DNA of 64,000 bases, from NCBI GenBank assembly GCA_963922205.1, contig CAWUHX010000409.1, positions 124,001 to 188,000 of the forward strand, given 5' to 3'. The translations under genes were made by a program, and so were the position numbers. This DNA is from Romanomermis culicivorax (Eukaryota > Nematoda > Enoplea > Mermithida > Mermithidae). The notes beneath the pieces are model-generated. The model was not told the origin of the DNA, did not search any database, and was given only the letters and a program-made list of their open reading frames with translations. Of this stretch, positions 22,948 through 36,230 are shown piece after piece; the first letter of the stretch is position 1; every line of letters starts with the position of its first letter.

Positions 22948-22960
22948 GAGGGCCGAGGGA
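22948..22960 (+). promoter_or_regulatory. Candidate polypurine tract of element 1
   Basis: GAGGGCCGAGGGA directly abuts the 3' LTR, where plus-strand priming is expected. It is interrupted by CC (CT in elements 2 and 3), so it is a weak match. Confidence 0.45.
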
Positions 22961-23439
22961 TGTTGAGGTGGTCTCAGGTGCACGTGTTCAGCTTCCGGCG
23001 TCGGTGCGCAGGCGGTTGGACGCGGCGAAAAGTGGCCGAAAAGAATGATAAATTTGCATAGGTTGATGCTGCCACTGTTTCGCGTTTTTGGTGTCTTTTT
23101 ATTATTATTAAAAAAAGACTTAGTTTATGGAGCGTCGCCGCCATCGTCCTAATTATAATATTTTTGTTTATTATTTTTTATTGGTGTCGCCCATCGTCAC
23201 CCAATACACTTTGGACCTGTAAGTGTATTGTTTTGTGAGCGTAGTGGAGGGAGTCTATAAGTTTAGGATTGGAGACTTGGGTAGGAGCTCCTGAGGTACG
23301 TGCCAAGGTGTTCTGCCTGAGGTTTAGTGAAAGTTCTGGTGTATATCTGGTGAAACGTCTGGGAGAGTTTAGTGTTTGTTGTTGTTGTTAGCCTGTGGTT
23401 AGAACTGTTGCTTTATTGTGACCCCACAGAAGCCTAACA
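22961..23439 (+). repeat. 3' LTR of element 1 (diverged)
   Basis: 479 bp from TGTTGAGG to CCTAACA. The ends, the CCTGTAAGT donor and TATAAG are kept, but it differs from the 5' LTR at roughly one position in ten. It also differs from the LTRs of elements 2 and 3. It abuts ATCTCTCGTCC, an internal monomer position in the opposite satellite orientation. Confidence 0.94.
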
Positions 23440-25740
23440 ATCTCTCGTCCTGAACCTGGGTCCACACTTTTGGAATTTCTGATATTGACATTCTTTGATT
23501 CGAAACTTGATCAGATTTTAGAATTTTTGATCAATTACTTTCCATCTTTGTTTCCTTCAAATTATATCTTTGCATCAATCAAATAGTTCACAACCATCTC
23601 CCATCCTGAACCTGGGCCCACACTTTTGGAATTTCGGTTATTGACATTCTTTGATTCGAAACTTGATCAAATTTCAGAATTTTTGATCAATTACTTTCCA
23701 TCTTTGTTTCCTTCAAAATAGATCTTATCATCAATCAAATAGTTCACAACCATCTCTCGTCCTGAACCTGGGTCCACACTTTTTGAATTTCTGATATTGA
23801 CATTCTTCGATTCGAGACTTGATCAGATTTCAGAATTTCAGGTCAATTACCTACAATCTTTAGTTGCTTCAAATCAGATCTCTCCGTCAATCAAATTTTT
23901 CACAACCATCTTTCGTCCTGAACCTGAGTCCACGCTCTTGGCAGTTCTGAAATCGAAATTCTTTGATTCAAAACTTGATCAGATTTCAGAATATTTGATC
24001 ATCATCTTTTTTTTCCTTCGATTCCTTCGAAATCGATCGGTTTAGCTACCAAATCAAAATTCACAACCACAATTTTTGATCCTCAACATGGAATAATTTC
24101 TTTGGCAATTATGATGAAGATGTTGCAAGATTCAAAAGTTGAACAGATTTCAGGTTTTTAGATCAATTACTTTCCATCTTTGGTTCCTTCAAAATAGATC
24201 TTTGCATCAATTAAATAGTTCACAACCATATCTCGTCCTGAACCTGGGTCCACACTTTTGGAATTTCTGATATTGACATTCTTTGATTCGAAACATGATC
24301 AGATTTCAGAATTTTAGATCAACTACCTACAATCTTTAGTTGCTTCAAATCAGATCTCTCCGTCAATCAAATTTTTCACAACCATCTTTCGTCCTGAACC
24401 TGGGTCCACACTTTTGGAATTTCTGATATTGACATTCTTTGATTCAAAACTTGATCAGATTTTAGAGTTTTGATCAATTTTTCCACCTTTGTTTCCTTCA
24501 AAATAGATCTTTGCATCAATCAAATAGTTTACAACCATCTCTCGTCCTGAACCTGGGTCCACACTTTTGGAATTTCTGATATTGACATTCTTTGATTCAA
24601 AACTTGATCAGATTTTAGAATTTTTGATCAATTTTTCCACCTTTGTTTCCTTCAAAATAGATCTTTGCATCAATCAAATAGTTTACAACCATCTCTCGTC
24701 CTGAACCTGGGTCCACACTTTTGGAATTTCTGATATTGACATTCTTTGATTCAAAACTTGATCAGATTTTAGAATTTTTGATATATTACTTTCCATCTTT
24801 GTTTCCTTCAAAATAGATGTTTGCATCAATCAAATAGTTCACAACCATCTCTCGTCCTGAACCTGGGTCCACACTTTTGGAATTTCTGATATTGACATTC
24901 TTTGATTCAAAACTTGATCAGATTTCAGAATTTTTGATCAATTACTTTCCATCTTTGGTTCCTTCAAAATAGATGTTTGCATCAATCAAATAGTTCACAA
25001 CCATCTCTCGTCCTGAACCTGGGTCCACACTTTTCGAATTTCTGATATTGACATTCTTTGATTCGAAACTTGATCAGATTTTAGAATTTTTGATCAATTA
25101 CTTTCCATCTTTGTTTCCTTCAAATTAGATCTTTGCATCAATCAAATAGTTCACAACCATCTCTCGTCCTGAACCTGGGTCCACACTTTTGGAATTTCTG
25201 TTATTGACATTCTTTGATTCAAAACTTGATCAGATTTCAGAATTTTTGATCAATTACTTTCCATCTTTGTTTCCTTCAAAATAGATCTTTGCATCAATCA
25301 AATAGTTTACAACCATCTCTCGTCCTGAACCTGGGTCCAAACTTTTGGAATTTCGGTTATTGACATTCTTTGATTCGAAACTTGATCGGATTTTAGAATT
25401 TTTGATCAATTACTTTCCATCTTTGTTTCCTTCAAATTAGATCTTTGCATCAATCAAATAGTTCACAACCACCTCTCGTCCTGAACCTGGGTCCACACTT
25501 TTGGAATTTCTGTTATTGACATTCTTTGATTCGAAACTTGATCAGATTTTAGAATTTTTGATCAATTACTTTCCATCTTTGTTTCCTTCAAAATAGATCT
25601 TTGCATCAATCAAATAGTTCACAACCATCTCTCGTCCTGAACCTGGGTCCACACTTTTGGAATTTCTGATATTGACATTCTTTGATTCAAAACTTGATCA
25701 GATTTCAGAATTTTTGATCAATTACTTTCCATCTTTGTTT

Positions 25741-26660
25741 CCTTCAAAATAGATCTTTACATCAATCAAATAGTTCACAACCATCTCTCGTCCTAAACCT
25801 GGGTCCACACTTTTGGAATTTCTGTTATTGACATTCTTTGATTCGAAACTTGATCAGATTTCAGAATTTTTGATCAATTACCTACAATCTTTAGTTGCTT
25901 CAAATCAGATCTCTCCGTCAATAAAACTTTTCACAACCATCTCTCGTCCTGAACCTGAGTCCACACTTTTGGAATTTCTGATATTGAAATTCTTTGATTC
26001 AAAACTTGATCAGATTTCAGAATTTTAGATCAATTACCTACAATCTTTAGTTGCTTCAAATCAGATCTCTCCGTCAATCAAATTTTTCACAACTATCTTT
26101 CGTCCTGAACCTGAGTCCACACTTTTGGAATTTCTGATATTGACATTCTTTGATTCAAAACTTGATCAGATTTAAGAATTTCAGATCAATTACTTTCCAT
26201 CTTTGTTTCCTTCAAAATAGATCTTTACATCAATCAAATAGTTCACAACCATCTCTCGTCCTAAACCTGGGTCCACACTTTTGGAATTTCTGTTATTGAC
26301 ATTCTTTGATTCGAAACTTGATCAGATTTCAGAATTTTTGATCAATTACCTACAATCTTTAGTTGCTTCAAATCAGATCTCTCCGTCAATAAAACTTTTC
26401 ACAACCATCTCTCGTCCTGAACCTGAGTCCACACTTTTGGAATTTCTGATATTGAAATTCTTTGATTCAAAACTTGATCAGATTTCAGAATTTTAGATCA
26501 ATTACCTACAATCTTTAGTTGCTTCAAATCAGATCTCTCCGTCAATCAAATTTTTCACAACTATCTTTCGTCCTGAACCTGAGTCCGCACTCTTGGCAGT
26601 TCTGAAATCGAAATTCTTTGATTCAAAACTTGATCAGATTTCAGAATATTTGATCAAAAT
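25741..26660 (-). repeat. Higher-order satellite duplication, 468 bp x 2
   Basis: The block beginning CCTTCAAAATAGATCTTTACATC at 25741 recurs at 26209, with the shared private variants GTCCTAAACC and GTCAATAAAACTTTTC. A related copy starts near 27310. The period is three monomers. Confidence 0.8.
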
Positions 26661-27679
26661 CTTTTTTTTTCCTCTGATTCCTTCGAAATCGATCGGTTTA
26701 GCTACCAAATCAAAGTTCACAACCACAATTTTTGATCCTCAACATGAAACAGTTTCTTTGGCAACTATGATGAAGATGTTGCAAGATTCAAAAGTTGAAC
26801 AGATTTCAGAATTTTCGATCAATTACTTTCACTCTTTGGTTCCTTCAAAATAGAACTTTGCATCAATCAATAAATTCACAACCATCTCTCGTCCTGAACC
26901 TGGTTCCACACTTTTGGAACTTCTGATATTGACATTCTTTGATTCAAAACTTGATCAGATTTCAGAATTTTTGATCAATTACCTACAATCTTTAGTTGCT
27001 TCAAATCAGATCTCTCCGTCAATAAAACTTTTCACAACCATCTCTCGTCCTGAACCTGAGTCCACACTTTTGGAATTTCTGATATTGAAATTCTTTGATT
27101 CAAAACTTGATCAGATTTCAGAATTTTAGATCAATTACCCACAATCTTTAGTTGCTTCAAATCAGATCTCTCCGTCAATCAAATTTTTCACAACTATCTC
27201 TCGTCCTGAACATGGGTCCACACTTTTGGAATTCCTGATATTGACATTCTTTGATTCAAAACTTGATCAGATTTCAGAATTTTTGATCAATTACTTTCCA
27301 TCTTTGTTTCCTTCAAAATAGATCTTTGCATCAATCAAATAGTTCACAACCATCTCTCGTCCTAAACCTGGGTCCACACTTTTGGAATTTCTGTTATTGA
27401 CATTCTTTGATTCGAAACTTGATCAGATTTCAGAATTTTTGATCAATTACCTACAATCTTTAGTTGCTTCAAATCAGATCTCTCCGTCAATAAAACTTTT
27501 CACAACCATCTCTCGTCCTGAACCTGAGTCCACACTTTTGGAATTTCTGATATTGAAATTCTTTGATTCAAAACTTGATCAGATTTCAGAATTTTAGATC
27601 AATTACCTACAATCTTTAGTTGCTTCAAATCAGATCTCTCCGTCAATCAAATTTTTCACAACTATCTCTCGTCCTGAAC

Positions 27680-28303
27680 CTGGGTCCACACTTTTGGAAT
27701 TTCTGATATTGACATTCTTTGATTCAAAACTTGATCAGATTTAAGAATTTCAGATCAATTACTTTCCATCTTTGGTTCCTTCAAAATAGATCTTTGCATC
27801 AATCAATAAATTCACAACCATCTCTCGTCGTGAACCTGGGTCCACACTTTTGGAATTTCAGATATTGACATTCTTTGATTCGAAACTTGATCAGATTTCA
27901 GAATTTTAGATCAATTACCTACAACCTTTAGTTGCTTCAAATCAGATCTCTCCGTCAATCAAATTTTTCACAACTATCTCTCGTCCTGAACCTGGGTCCA
28001 CACTTTTGGAATTTCTGATATTGACATTCTTTGATTCAAAACTTGATCAGATTTAAGAATTTCAGATCAATTACTTTCCATCTTTGGTTCCTTCAAAATA
28101 GATCTTTGCATCAATCAATAAATTCACAACCATCTCTCGTCGTGAACCTGGGTCCACACTTTTGGAATTTCAGATATTGACATTCTTTGATTCGAAACTT
28201 GATCAGATTTCAGAATTTTAGATCAATTACCTACAACCTTTAGTTGCTTCAAATCAGATCTCTCCGTCAATCAAATTTTTCACAACTATCTCTCGTCCTG
28301 AAC
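27680..28303 (-). repeat. Satellite dimer duplication, 312 bp x 2
   Basis: Two successive two-monomer blocks share TTTAAGAATTTCAG, AATCAATAAATTC and CTCTCGTCGTGAACC, exactly 312 bp apart. A third copy of the pattern lies near 30700-30900. Confidence 0.8.
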
Positions 28304-29799
28304 CTGGGTCCACACTTTTGGAATTTCTGATATTGACATTCTTTGATTCGAAACTTGATCAGATTTCAGAATTTTAGATCAATTACCTACAATCTTTAGT
28401 TGCTTCAAATCAGATCTCTCCGTCAAAAAAACTTTTCACAACCATCTCTCGTCCTGAACCTGAGTCCACACTTTTGGAATTTCTGATATTGAAATTCTTT
28501 GATTCAAAACTTGATCAGATTTCAGAATTTTAGATCAATTACCTACAATCTTTAGTTGCTTCAAATCAGATCTCTCCGTCAATCAAATTTTTCACAACTA
28601 TCTTTCGTCCTGAACCTGAGTCCACACTCTTGGCAGTTCTGAAATCGAAATTCTTTGATTCAAAACTTGATCAGATTTCAGAATATTTGATCAACATCTT
28701 TTTTTTCCTCTGATTCCTTCGAAATCGATCGGTTTAGCTACCAAATCAAAGTTCACAACCACAATTTTTGATCCTCAACATGAAACAGTTTCTTTGGCAA
28801 CTATGATGAAGATGTTGCAAGATTCAAAAGTTGAACAGATTTCAGAATTTTCGATCAATTACTTTCACTCTTTGGTTCCTTCAAAATAGAACTTTGCATC
28901 AATCAATAAATTCACAACCATCTCTCGTCCTGAACCTGGTTCCACACTTTTGGAACTTCTGATATTGACATTCTTTGATTCAAAACTTGATCAGATTTCA
29001 GAATTTTTGATCAATTACCTACAATCTTTAGTTGCTTCAAATCAGATCTCTCCGTCAATAAAACTTTTCACAACCATCTCTCGTCCTGAACCTGAGTCCA
29101 CACTTTTGGAATTTCTGATATTGAAATTCTTTGATTCAAAACTTGATCAGATTTCAGAATTTTAGATCAATTACCCACAATCTTTAGTTGCTTCCAATCA
29201 GATCTCTCCGTCAATCAAATTTTTCACAACTATCTCTCGTCCTGAACCTGGGTCCACACTTTTGGAATTCCCGATATTGACATTCTTTGATTCAAAACTT
29301 GATCAGATTTCAGAATTTTAGATCAATTACCCACAATCTTTAGTTGCTTTCAATCAGATCTCTCCGTCAATCAAATTTTTCACAACTATCTCTCGTCCTG
29401 AACCTGAGTCCACACTTTTGGAATTTCTGATATTGAAATTCTTTGATTCAAAACTTGATCAGATTTCAGAATTTTAGATCAATTACCCACAATCTTTAGT
29501 TGCTTCAAATCAGATCTCTCCGTCAATAAAACTTTTCACAACCATCTCTCGTCCTGAACCTGAGTCCACACTTTTGGAATTTCTGATATTGAAATTCTTT
29601 GATTCAAAACTTGATCAGATTTCAGAATTTTTGATCAATTACTTTCCATCTTTGTTTCCTTCAAAATAGATCTTTGCATCAATCAAATAGTTCACAACCA
29701 TCTCTCGTCCTAATCCTGGGTCCACACTTTTAGAATTTCTGTTATTGACATTCTTTGATTCGAAACTTGATCAGATTTCAGAATTTTTGATCAATTACC

Positions 29800-32700
29800 C
29801 ACAATCTTTAGTTGCTTTCAATCAGATCTCTCCGTCAATCAAATTTTTCACAACTATCTCTCGTCCTGAACCTGGGTCCACACTTTTGGAATTCCCTATA
29901 TTGACATTCTTTGATTCAAAACTTGATCAGATTTCAGAATTTTAGATCAATTACCCACAATCTTTAGTTGCTTCAAATCAGATCTCTCCGTCAATAAAAC
30001 TTTTCACAACCATCTCTCGTCCTGAACCTGAGTCCACACTTTTGGAATTTCTGATATTGAAATTCTTTGATTCAAAACTTGATCAGATTTCAGAATTTTA
30101 GATCAATTACCCACAATCTTTAGTTGCTTCCAATCAGATCTCTCCGTCAATCAAATTTTTCACAACTATCTCTCGTCCTGAACATGGGTCCACACTTTTG
30201 GAATTCCTGATATTGACATTCTTTGATTCAAAACTTGATCAGATTTCAGAATTTTTGATCAATTACTTTCCATCTTTGTTTCCTTCAAAATAGATCTTTG
30301 CATCAATCAAATAGTTCACAACCATCTCTCGTCCTAATCCTGGGTCCACACTTTTAGAATTTCTGTTATTGACATTCTTTGATTCGAAACTTGATCAGAT
30401 TTCAGAATTTTTGATCAATTACCTACAATCTTTAGTTGCTTCAAATCAGATCTCTCCGTCAATAAAACTTTTCACAACCATCTCTCGTCCTGAACCTGAG
30501 TCCACACTTTTGGAATTTCTGATATTGAAATTCTTTGATTCAAAACTTGATCAGATTTCAGAATTTTAGATCAATTACCTACAATCTTTAGTTGCTTCAA
30601 ATCAGATCTCTCCGTCAATCAAATTTTTCACAACTATCTCTCGTCCTGAACCTGGGTCCACACTTTTGGAATTTCTGATATTGACATTCTTTGATTCAAA
30701 ACTTGATCAGATTTAAGAATTTCAGATCAATTACTTTCCATCTTTGGTTCCTTCAAAATAGATCTTTGCATCAATCAATAAATTCACAACCATCTCTCGT
30801 CGTGAACCTGGGTCCACACTTTTGGAATTTCGGATATTGACATTCTTTGATTCGAAACTTGATCAGATTTCAGAATTTTAGATCAATTACCTACAACCTT
30901 TAGTTGCTTCAAATCAGATCTCTCCGTCAATCAAATTTTTCACAACTATCTTTCGTCCTGAACCTGAGTCCACACTCTTGGCAGTTCTGAAATCGAAATT
31001 CTTTGATTCAAAACTTGATCAGATTTCAGAATATTTGATCAACATCTTTTTTTTTCCTCTGATTCCTTCGAAATCGATCGGTTTAGCTACCAAATCAAAG
31101 TTCACAACCACAATTTTTGATCCTCAACATGAAACAGTTTCTTTGGCAACTATGATGAAGATGTTGCAAGATTCAAAAGTTGAACAGATTTCAGAATTTT
31201 CGATCAATTACTTTCACTCTTTGGTTCCTTCAAAATAGAACTTTGCATCAATCAATAAATTCACAACCATCTCTCGTCCTGAACCTGGTTCCACACTTTT
31301 GGAACTTCTGATATTGACATTCTTTGATTCAAAACTTGATCAGATTTCAGAATTTTTGATCAATTACCTACAATCTTTAGTTGCTTCAAATCAGATCTCT
31401 CCGTCAATAAAACTTTTCACAACCATCTCTCGTCCTGAACCTGAGTCCACACTTTTGGAATTTCTGATATTGAAATTCTTTGATTCAAAACTTGATCAGA
31501 TTTCAGAATTTTAGATCAATTACCCACAATCTTTAGTTGCTTCCAATCAGATCTCTCCGTCAATCAAATTTTTCACAACTATCTCTCGTCCTGAACCTGG
31601 GTCCACACTTTTGGAATTCCCTATATTGACATTCTTTGATTCAAAACTTGATCAGATTTCAGAATTTTAGATCAATTACCCACAATCTTTAGTTGCTTCA
31701 AATCAGATCTCTCCGTCAATAAAACTTTTCACAACCATCTCTCGTCCTGAACCTGAGTCCACACTTTTGGAATTTCTGATATTGAAATTCTTTGATTCAA
31801 AACTTGATCAGATTTCAGAATTTTAGATCAATTACCCACAATCTTTAGTTGCTTCCAATCAGATCTCTCCGTCAATCAAATTTTTCACAACTATCTCTCG
31901 TCCTGAACATGGGTCCACACTTTTGGAATTCCTGATATTGACATTCTTTGATTCAAAACTTGATCAGATTTCAGAATTTTTGATCAATTACTTTCCATCT
32001 TTGTTTCCTTCAAAATAGATCTTTGCATCAATCAAATAGTTCACAACCATCTCTCGTCCTAATCCTGGGTCCACACTTTTAGAATTTCTGTTATTGACAT
32101 TCTTTGATTCGAAACTTGATCAGATTTCAGAATTTTTGATCAATTACCTACAATCTTTAGTTGCTTCAAATCAGATCTCTCCGTCAATAAAACTTTTCAC
32201 AACCATCTCTCGTCCTGAACCTGAGTCCACACTTTTGGAATTTCTGATATTGAAATTCTTTGATTCAAAACTTGATCAGATTTCAGAATTTTAGATCAAT
32301 TACCTACAATCTTTAGTTGCTTCAAATCAGATCTCTCCGTCAATCAAATTTTTCACAACTATCTCTCGTCCTGAACCTGGGTCCACACTTTTGGAATTTC
32401 TGATATTGACATTCTTTGATTCCAAACTTAATCAGATTTCAGAATTTTAGATCAATTACCTACAATCTTTAGTTGCTTCAAATCAGATCTCTCCGTCAAT
32501 AAAATTTTTCACAACCATCTCTCGTCCTGAACCTGAGTCCACACTTTTGTAATTTCTGATATTGAAATTCTCTGATTCGAAACTTGATCAGATTTCAGAA
32601 TTTTAGATCAATTACCTACAACCTTTAGTTGCTTCAAATCAGATCTCTCCGTCAATCAAATTTTTCACAACTATCTTTCGTCCTGAACCTGAGTCCACAC

Positions 32701-33250
32701 TCTTGGCAGTTCTGAAATCGAAATTCTTTGATTCAAAACTTGATCAGATTTCAGAATATTTGATCAACATCTTTTTTTTTCCTCTGATTCCTTCGAAATC
32801 GATCGGTTTAGCTACCAAATCAAAGTTCACAACCACAATTTTTGATCCTCAACATGAAACAGTTTCTTTGGCAACTATGATGAAGATGTTGCAAGATTCA
32901 AAAGTTGAACAGATTTCAGAATTTTCGATCAATTACTTTCACTCTTTGGTTCCTTCAAAATAGAACTTTGCATCAATCAATAAATTCACAACCATCTCTC
33001 GTCCTGAACCTGGTTCCACACTTTTGGAACTTCTGATATTGACATTCTTTGATTCAAAACTTGATCAGATTTCAGAATTTTTGATCAATTACCTACAATC
33101 TTTAGTTGCTTCAAATCAGATCTCTCCGTCAATAAAACTTTTCACAACCATCTCTCGTAGTGAACCTGAGTCCACACTTTTGGAATTTCTGATATTGAAA
33201 TTCTTTGATTCAAAACTTGATCAGATTTCAGAATTTTAGATCAATTACCC
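29800..33250 (-). repeat. Higher-order satellite repeat, 1725 bp x 2
   Basis: Markers repeat 1725 bp apart in the same order: CCTATATTGAC (29895/31620), CTGAACATGGG (30181/31906), GTCCTAATCC with TTTAGAATTTCTG (near 30330/32055), TTGGCAGTTCTG (30978/32703) and CCTGGTTCC (near 31285/33010). Boundaries are approximate. Confidence 0.8.
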
Positions 33251-35839
33251 ACAATCTTTAGTTGCTTCCAATCAGATCTCTCCGTCAATCAAATTTTTCA
33301 CAACTATCTCTCGTCCTGAACCTGGGTCCACACTTTTGGAATTCCTGATATTGACATTCTTTGATTCAAAACTTGATCAGATTTCAGAATTTTAGATCAA
33401 TTACCCACAATCTTTAGTTGCTTTCAATCAGATCTCTCCGTCAATCAAATTTTTCACAACTATCTCTCGTCCTGAACCTGGGTCCACACTTTTGGAATTT
33501 CTGATATTGACATTCTTTGATTCAAAACTTGATCAGATTTCAGAATTTTAGATCAATTACCTACAACCTTTAGTTGCTTCAAATCAGATCTCTCCGTCAA
33601 TCAAATTTTTCACAACTATCTCTCGTCCTGAACCTGGGTCCACACTTTTGGAATTTCTGATATTGACATTCTTTGATTCAAAACTTGATCAGATTTCAGA
33701 ATTTTTGATCAATTACTTTCCATCTTTGTTTCCTTCAAAATAGATCTTTGCATCAATCAAATAGTTCACAACCATCTCTCGTCCTGAACCTGGGTCCACA
33801 CTTTTGGAATTTCTGATATTGACATTCTTTGATTCCAAACTTAATCAGATTTCAGAATTTTAGATCAATTACCTACAATCTTTAGTTGCTTAAATCAGAT
33901 CTCTCCGTCAATAAAATTTTTCACAACCATCTCTCGTCCTGAACCTGAGTCCACACTTTTGTAATTTCTGATATTGAAATTCTCTGATTCGAAACTTGAT
34001 CAGATTTCAGAATTTTAGATCAATTACCTACAACCTTTAGTTGCTTCAAATCAGATCTCTCCGTCAATCAAATTTCTCACAACTATCTCTCGTCCTGAAC
34101 CTGGGTCCACACTTTTGGAATTTCTGATATTGATATTCTTTGATTCGAAACTTGATCAGATTTCAGAATTTTAGATCAATTACCTACAACCTTTAGTTGC
34201 TTCAAATCAGATCTCTCCGTCAATCAAATTTTTCACAACCATCTTTCGTCCTGAACCTGAGTCCACACTCTTGGCAGTTCTGAAATCGAAATTCTTTGAT
34301 TCAAAACTTGATCAGATTTCAGAATATTTGATCAACATCTTTTCTTTCCTCTGATTCCTTCGAAATCGATCGGTTTAGCTACCAAATCAAAGTTCACAAC
34401 CACAATTTTAGATCCTCAACATGAAACAATTTCTGTGGCAACTATGATGAAGATGTTGTAAGATTCAAAATTTGAACAGATTTCAGGTTTTTAGATCAAT
34501 TACTTTCCATCTTTGGTTCCTTCAAAATAGATCTTTGCATCAATTAAATAGTTCACAACCATCTCTCGTCCTGAACCTGGGTCCACACTTTTGAAATTTC
34601 TGATATTGACATTCTTTGATTCAAAACTTGATCAGATTTCAGAATTTTTGATCAATTACTTTCCATCTTTGTTTCCTTCAAAATAGATCTTTGCATCAAT
34701 CAAATAGTTCACAACCATCTCTCGTCCTGAACCTGGGTCCACACTTTTGGAATTTCTGATATTGACATTCTTTGATTCGAAACTTAATCAGATTTCAGAA
34801 TTTTAGATCAATTACCTACAATCTTTAGTTGCTTCAAATCAGATCTCTCTGTCAATAAAACTTTTCACAACCTTCTCTCGTCCTGAACCTGAGTCCACAC
34901 TTTTGGAATTTCTGATATTGAAATTCTTTGATTCAAAACTTGATCAGATTTCAGAATTTTAGATCAATTACCCACAATCTTTAGTTGCTTCCAATCAGAT
35001 CTCTCCGTCAATCAAATTTTTCACAACTATCTCTCGTCCTGAACCTGGGTCCACACTTTTGGAATTCCTGATATTGACATTCTTTGATTCAAAACTTGAT
35101 CAGATTTCAGAATTTTAGATCAATTACCCACAATCTTTAGTTGCTTTCAATCAGATCTCTCCGTCAATCAAATTTTTCACAACTATCTCTCGTCCTGAAC
35201 CTGGGTCCACACTTTTGGAATTTCTGATATTGACATTCTTTGATTCAAAACTTGATCAGATTTCAGAATTTTAGATCAATTACCTACAACCTTTAGTTGC
35301 TTCAAATCAGATCTCTCCGTCAATCAAATTTTTCACAACAATCTCTCGTCCTGATTCTGGGTCCACACTTTTGGAATTTCTGATATTGACATTCTTTGAT
35401 TCAAAACTTGATCAGATTTCAGAATTTTTGATCAATTACTTTCCATCTTTGTTTCCTTCAAAATAGATCTTTGCATCAATCAAGTAGTTCACAACCATCT
35501 CTCGTCCTGAACCTGGGTCCACACTTTTGGAACTTCTGATATTGACATTCTTTGATTCGAAACATGATCAGATTTCAGAATTTTAGATCAATTACCTACA
35601 ATCTTTAGTTGCTTCAAATCAGATCTCTCCGTCAATCAAATTTCTCACAACTATCTCTCGTCCTGAACCTGGGTCCACACTTTTGGAATTTCTGATATTG
35701 ATATTCTTTGATTCGAAACTTGATCAGATTTCAGAATTTTAGATCAATTACCTACAACCTTTAGTTGCTTCAAATCAGATCTCTCCGTCAATCAAATTTT
35801 TCACAACCATCTTTCGTCCTGAACCTGAGTCCACACTCT
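32703..35839 (-). repeat. Higher-order satellite repeat, about 1568 bp x 2
   Basis: The B/C monomer pair recurs at 32703, 34271 and 35839. The last two intervals also share TTTCTCACAAC and GATATTGATATTC ahead of the pair (near 34070 and 35635). The ten-monomer period matches the 1566-bp period in the left block. Confidence 0.7.
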
Positions 35840-36226
35840 TGGCAGTTCTGAAATCGAAATTCTTTGATTCAAAACTTGATCAGATTTCAGAATATTTGAT
35901 CAACCATCTTTTCTTTCCTCTGATTCCTTCGAAATCGATCGGTTTAGCTACCAAATCAAAGTTCACAACCACAATTTTAGATCCTCAACATGAAACAATT
36001 TCTTTGGCAACTATGATGAAGATGTTGTAAGATTCAAAAATTTGAAACAGATTTCAGTTTTTAGATCAATTACTTTCCATCTTTGGTTCCTTCTAAAAAG
36101 ATAGTCTTTGCATCAAATAAATAGTTCACAACCATCTCTCGTCCTGAACCTGGGTCCACACTTTTGAAATTTCTGATATTGACATTTTTTGATTCGAAAC
36201 TTGATCAGATTTCAGAATTTTAGATC

Positions 36227-36230
36227 AATT
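36227..36230 (-). repeat. Target-site duplication of element 2 (3' side)
   Basis: AATT abuts the LTR end TGTTAGGC and matches AATT at 50296-50299. Without the element the flanks would read ...GTAATTGATC..., the normal monomer sequence, which supports one clean insertion with a 4-bp duplication. Confidence 0.75.

Larger units (their letters stand above)
22219..22960 (+). other. 3' non-coding region of element 1
   Basis: Begins AT-rich with AATAAA at 22303-22308. TTTACTTTCAG ending at 22470 is a strong acceptor, followed by a short exon-like stretch ending at TTTG/GTAAGT near 22524; the acceptor is conserved in elements 2 and 3 but the donor is not. The GC-richer part (22570-22960) is well conserved with elements 2 and 3. 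It holds a 78-80 codon frame (22576-22818 here) and a short Arg-rich frame, but the changes I checked in one frame were all amino-acid altering, so coding is not supported. It may hold RNA structure or cis signals. Confidence 0.5.
9434..23439 (+). mobile_element. Ty3/Gypsy-type LTR retrotransposon, element 1 (chimeric)
   Basis: A 14,006-bp element bounded by TGTTGAGG...CCTAACA LTRs of 479 bp each. Internal order: primer-binding site, Gag-Pol, third gene with exonuclease domain, 3' non-coding region, purine-rich tract. Integrase follows RNase H in Pol, which is the Ty3/Gypsy (Metaviridae) order. The 5' flank ends GTAATT in forward-oriented satellite, while the 3' flank starts ATCTCTCG in reverse-oriented satellite, so there is no target-site duplication and the satellite flips strand across the element. 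The 5' LTR matches element 2's 5' LTR and not its own 3' LTR. The copy is therefore a rearranged chimera and not a simple insertion. Confidence 0.96.
23440..36230 (-). repeat. 156-bp satellite array, middle block (inverted)
   Basis: Same satellite as 1-9433, reverse-complemented. The left half (to about 25,700) is mostly type A monomers. The right half is rich in type B, with type C monomers (ATCGATCGGTTTAGC) near 24035, 26690, 28725, 31075, 32805, 34370 and 35935. Spacing between the B/C pairs (TTGGCAGTTCTG at 26593, 28630, 30978, 32703, 34271, 35839) is 2037, 2348, 1725, 1568 and 1568 bp, all near multiples of the monomer. No gene is seen. Confidence 0.97.

Noticed and set aside
23797-33239. 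Dozens of 63-86 codon open frames in the satellite with a repeating peptide (FFDSKLDQISEF)
   Set aside because: The monomer is 156 bp (52 codons), so frames line up between monomers. Most A and B monomers carry TAG in this frame, and there are no start or splice signals and no constraint.
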